Shown here piece after piece: positions 61,019-63,760 of a stretch of DNA of 63,760 nt (position 1 is its first letter; each line of letters begins with the position of its first letter). The notes beneath the pieces are model-generated. The model made no database searches and was not told the origin of the DNA. It was given only the letters and a program-made list of their open reading frames with translations. A program made the position numbers and the translations under genes. The stretch comes from Holophagales bacterium UBA5704 (GTDB lineage: Bacteria; Acidobacteriota; Thermoanaerobaculia; Multivoradales; UBA5704): the NCBI GenBank assembly GCA_002420005.1, contig DIHE01000012.1, positions 50,613 to 114,372 on the forward strand. The letters are read 5' to 3'.

Positions 61019-62535
61019 GATGCTTCCACCTCTTTCGCTCCCTGAAGGACCGCCGCAGCCACCTGCTGGGCCGACACGATCACCGGTGTGATGCCGCCGC
61101 CGGGACGGGTCCAATGTCCGACGAGATACAAATTGCGCACCGGCGTGGTGAACTGCGGCCGGCCGTCGCCGAGTTGCTCGGGGGACATCTCGAAACCCAG
61201 CATGGCGCCCCGCTCGTTCAAGGTGAACCGCCACGACGTGCGCGCCGACGCGCTGGAGCGCACGGTGATCTTGCGGGTGATGCCGGGAACGAGGCTCTCG
61301 AGATGGCCGAGGGCGAGCGCCTCGATGCGCCCTTTGTGGGCCGGCCAGTCGTCCACCCTCTCGTAGTCCATGTCGAGGACCTTCTGGACGATGATGATCT
61401 TCTTGCCCGGCGGGGCCATCGCCGGCTCGTAGAGCGTGGGGACGAACACCTTGCAGCGCAGTGCGCCGCGGCCCACCTCGTCCATGTCCCAGCCGTCCCA
61501 GTAATAGCCCTGGATCTCTTCGAGCACACCGTCCGGCACGTCCTCCAGACCGAGATGGAAGAGAAAGCAGGGGTAGGTGACACGCAGCGACCGGACGGAT
61601 TCGAGGGTCCCCGCCGGCAGGTGCGCGGTGCCGATCAGCCGTTCCAGGGTGAGGATCAGGTCGCCATTGCTGATCACGACGCCGGACTGCACCGTGCACT
61701 GCAGGCCCTGCGGCGGTTGCGTGCCGCGCAGCACCTCCAGCTCGACGCCGCGGGCGGCGCCGCCTTCGATCAGGATCTTCGTGGCCATCGTGCTGGTGAG
61801 CACGTGCCCCCCTTGTTCCTCGAAGCAGCGGGCGAGATCGTCGGCGAAGGCCTGGGAGCCTCCCTGCGGGTAGTAGTTGCCGAGGAAGTAGGAGAGGCGC
61901 AGCATCGAGTCGAAGACGAACGAGGTGCGCCCCGGCGGCGAGCCCCAATGCGGGCAGTCGGCGGTGAGCAGGAGCTTGAGCTTGGGATCGCGGAAGAAAT
62001 GGTCGAGCGCCTCGCGCACCGACCACGACCGCCAGGCGGCGAGCCGCTCGATCTGCGCCAGCGGTTTGCCGCGGAAGTAGTGGAGAAGGCCGAGCAGGTA
62101 GGTCTCCCGCACGACGCCGAAGAACTCGTCGAGGGCGGCGGATTCCTCCGGAAACTCGGCCTTGAGACGCGCCATGTAGGTCGCGAGATCGGCGGGCACC
62201 GCGAAGCGCGAGCCGTCGGGAAAATGGAAGGTGTCGACCGGGTCCATCTTCACCCAGCCGGTGCGCACGCCGAGCTCGCCCAGAAGCCGGCCGGTCAACG
62301 TCTCGGGGTTGCCCAGGAGCGGATAGAAATGGGTCGCCGCATCGAAGGTGAAGCCGCCGCGCCGGAAGGTGCTGCAGTAGCCGCCGACCATGTAGTGCTG
62401 CTCGACGAGGAGCGTCTTCATCCCTCCGCGCGCCAGGAGGTTCGCAGCGATCAGGCCGCCGACGCCGGCGCCGATGATCACCGCGTCGTAGCGCGCATCC
62501 GGCGCCCGGCGCAGGCCGCGGAACAAACGCTTCAC
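60985..62535 (-). CDS. CrtI/RetSat-like FAD-dependent polyene desaturase or isomerase
   Basis: A 516-residue enzyme. The dinucleotide motif is AVIIGAGVGGLIAANLLARG near residue 16. MVGGYCSTFRRGGFTFDAATHF is the second signature of phytoene desaturase/carotenoid isomerase/retinol saturase enzymes (quoted as VGGYCSTFRRG and FDAATHF). The C-terminal FAD contact is LYLVGHWTRPGGGITPV. It is translated from a GTG at 62535 that overlaps the HMG-CoA reductase stop (GTGA). It could desaturate, isomerise or saturate a polyene; the family does all three. The 3' end overlaps the next gene by 34 bases. Confidence 0.85.
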   Translation of the reverse strand: MKRLFRGLRRAPDARYDAVIIGAGVGGLIAANLLARGGMKTLLVEQHYMVGGYCSTFRRGGFTFDAATHFYPLLGNPETLTGRLLGELGVRTGWVKMDPVDTFHFPDGSRFAVPADLATYMARLKAEFPEESAALDEFFGVVRETYLLGLLHYFRGKPLAQIERLAAWRSWSVREALDHFFRDPKLKLLLTADCPHWGSPPGRTSFVFDSMLRLSYFLGNYYPQGGSQAFADDLARCFEEQGGHVLTSTMATKILIEGGAARGVELEVLRGTQPPQGLQCTVQSGVVISNGDLILTLERLIGTAHLPAGTLESVRSLRVTYPCFLFHLGLEDVPDGVLEEIQGYYWDGWDMDEVGRGALRCKVFVPTLYEPAMAPPGKKIIIVQKVLDMDYERVDDWPAHKGRIEALALGHLESLVPGITRKITVRSSASARTSWRFTLNERGAMLGFEMSPEQLGDGRPQFTTPVRNLYLVGHWTRPGGGITPVIVSAQQVAAAVLQGAKEVEASCMQKLTTATF

Positions 62536-63760
62536 GCCCCCGCCTCCGGCCGGTTCCGGCCGTACTCTTCGTGCGCCTGGACGAACTCGCCGCTCGCGAT
62601 GGCGGCGCCGAAGGAGAGGTCCCCGGCGAGCACGAGGGCGGCGGTGATCTCGGCGAGCTTGGCGGCGTTGCCGGCGCCGGCGCAGCCGAGCATGTTCAGA
62701 CATTCGCGGGCGGTGCCCAGGCCGGTGCCGCCGCCGACGGTGGCCACGGTGAGCGACGGCAGGGTCACCGTCGCATAGAGGTCGCCCTCGGCGGTGACCT
62801 CGAAGGTGGTCACGGAGACCGCGGAATTCGCGACGTTGGCCACGTCCTGCCCGCAGGCGATGAAGAGGGCGGTGAGGCCGTTGGCCGCATGGCCGTTGTA
62901 GCCCAGGGTGCCTCCTTGCAGATGCCCGAGCACCGTGTGCCGCCAGACATCGGCCATCTGCTCGGGCGTCGCATGCAGCCAGGCGCGGCAGATGCGGGCG
63001 GGCAGACGGGCGCCGGCCACCACCTTCTTCCCCTTGCCGCCGGCGAACAGGGACCCGGCGGCCCGCTTCTCGCCTTCGAGGCCGCTGAAAATGAGATGGC
63101 GGCACCCCGCCGTGTGCTCCACCAGCCACCGGCACGCGCGGTCGGTCGCCTTGACGATCATGTTCATCCCGTGCGCGTCGCCGGTCGAGTAGCAAAAATG
63201 GACCATGACCTCGCGGCCCACGGGGCGGGGCTCGATGCGCAGCAGCTTGCCGTGGCGGGTGGTCGCTTCGGCCTCGGCGCGCAAGGTGTCGAAGAGGTCC
63301 GGGAGACGGCGCGCGAAATCGGCCGCCTCGGCGACGCCGTCGAAGACAAAGACGGGAGTGACCCGGTTCTCATCGGTGTACAGGCGGACGTCGACCCCAC
63401 CGGCCCGGGTCAGGGCCACCGCGCCCCGCTCGTAGGAACGGACCAGCGCCCCTTCGGTCGTGGCGAGCGGCACGTAGAAGATGCCCCGGGCCTGCTCGCC
63501 GCGGAGCAGCAAGGGACCGGCCACGCCGAGCGGCACCTGCACCGAGCCGATCGGGTTCTCGATGTTGCCGCGCAAGGTCTCGCCGGGGAGGGTGGAGGCA
63601 CCGACCGCGGTCAACGAGGCGCCGGTCGCCTCTTCGATCCAGCGGCGGCGGGCGGCGATGTCTTCGCCTGTGTACCCTTGCTCCTCGAAGCGGGGGACGA
63701 GGCCCCCCCCTCCCCCCTGCCCCCTCCCCCGCGAAGCGGGAGAGGGGGATCGCTTCCCGC
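62532..63760 (-). CDS. Hydroxymethylglutaryl-CoA reductase (5' end not in window)
   Basis: At least 400 residues of an HMG-CoA reductase, the committed enzyme of the mevalonate pathway. Motifs: GNIENPIGSVQVPLG, TTEGALVRSYERG (catalytic Glu), GDAHGMNMI (NADPH site), GHAANGLTALFIACGQD (catalytic Asp) and VQAHEEYGRN at the end (catalytic His). Homology begins at LVPRFEEQGYTGEDIAARRR near 63700 and the frame stays open, with no ATG, GTG or TTG, to the window edge through a palindromic C/G-run repeat. The gene therefore either begins beyond the window or an indel in the homopolymers hides its start. First visible gene of the isoprenoid operon. Confidence 0.92.
   Translation of the reverse strand, partial: GKRSPSPASRGRGQGGGGGLVPRFEEQGYTGEDIAARRRWIEEATGASLTAVGASTLPGETLRGNIENPIGSVQVPLGVAGPLLLRGEQARGIFYVPLATTEGALVRSYERGAVALTRAGGVDVRLYTDENRVTPVFVFDGVAEAADFARRLPDLFDTLRAEAEATTRHGKLLRIEPRPVGREVMVHFCYSTGDAHGMNMIVKATDRACRWLVEHTAGCRHLIFSGLEGEKRAAGSLFAGGKGKKVVAGARLPARICRAWLHATPEQMADVWRHTVLGHLQGGTLGYNGHAANGLTALFIACGQDVANVANSAVSVTTFEVTAEGDLYATVTLPSLTVATVGGGTGLGTARECLNMLGCAGAGNAAKLAEITAALVLAGDLSFGAAIASGEFVQAHEEYGRNRPEAGA
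63720..63748. repeat. Palindromic C/G-rich repeat at the window edge
   Basis: CCCCCTCCCCCGC (63720-63732), loop GAA, GCGGGAGAGGGGG (63736-63748), one mismatch. It is preceded by two long C-runs (63703-63719). Elements of this type, CCCGC-TTCG-CGGG flanked by pyrimidine runs, are common intergenic repeats in high-GC genomes. Here it lies in frame upstream of the HMG-CoA reductase homology. Confidence 0.65.

Noticed and set aside
1..63760. tRNA, rRNA or riboswitch
   Set aside because: No cloverleaf with a T-loop-like GTTCGA and acceptor pairing, and no conserved riboswitch core, was found by eye; not an exhaustive search.

Overview
The window is about 63.8 kb of very GC-rich bacterial DNA, densely coded on both strands, with many ATGA/GTGA overlaps. 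I see no tRNA, rRNA, CRISPR array, phage module or insertion sequence. A Pkn-type Ser/Thr kinase fused to TPRs beside an ECF sigma factor, many secreted peptidases, XRE-TPR regulators and paired secreted proteins ending in a GHWWVFLASMTD block suggest an Acidobacteriota-like organism (Thermoanaerobaculia/Holophagae flavour). This placement is inference; no marker gene is present.

Layout. 1-5149: a 20-21 bp repeat array, a TetR regulator and a coupled three-gene operon resembling 4-hydroxybenzoyl-CoA reductase (2Fe-2S, Mo and FAD subunits; the FAD subunit keeps the 4Fe-4S cysteine loop specific to that enzyme). 5308-6791: two paralogous secreted proteins. 7036-17545: the most distinctive locus. 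It encodes an ECF-like sigma factor, a single-pass candidate anti-sigma, a TPR-CHAT lipoprotein protease, a subtilisin-like lipoprotein, a second subtilisin-like protease without a signal peptide, a free copy of that protease's C-terminal domain, a 73-residue acidic protein, and a 601-residue protein with two transthyretin-like domains. The three units after the CHAT gene each begin with the same promoter-like element, TGTCAG-N17-CGAAG with identical spacing. This suggests a proteolysis-controlled sigma regulon, which I regard as the best candidate for an undescribed system.

17613-25934: small membrane proteins, a sulfotransferase with a coiled-coil tail, a GT39-like glycosyltransferase with a methyltransferase, a gingipain-like C25 peptidase with an adhesin-like neighbour, and a cytochrome c. 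26179-28208: a hot-dog thioesterase and a protein resembling cyanobacterial acyl-ACP reductase. 28247-28562: a second repeat array. 29237-36880: a cyclic beta-glucan synthase-like giant gene (broken by one frameshift) coupled to a tandem universal stress protein. 37150-46872: secreted proteins, the kinase/sigma pair, a BNR-repeat protein and a secreted M14 carboxypeptidase with two P-domains. 47036-50302: RtcB-archease RNA repair genes, a dNMP-kinase-like protein and a YedY-like molybdoenzyme.

50367-57590 looks accessory. It holds a decayed S8-peptidase fragment, a lower-GC secreted protein, a third repeat array next to a shortened XRE regulator, a 63-residue secreted cysteine peptide between two related XRE regulators (one frameshifted), an Rpn-type nuclease, and an orphan Phd antitoxin running into a 240 bp fold-back element. 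57798-63760 is one overlapping operon on the minus strand: HMG-CoA reductase (5' end not in the window), a phytoene desaturase-like enzyme, a flavin-dependent-halogenase-like enzyme and a carotenoid cleavage oxygenase, together a plausible apocarotenoid or halogenated isoprenoid pathway.

Three single-base frame breaks (near 31030, 51222 and 55000) may be genuine decay or assembly errors; the raw sequence cannot separate these.
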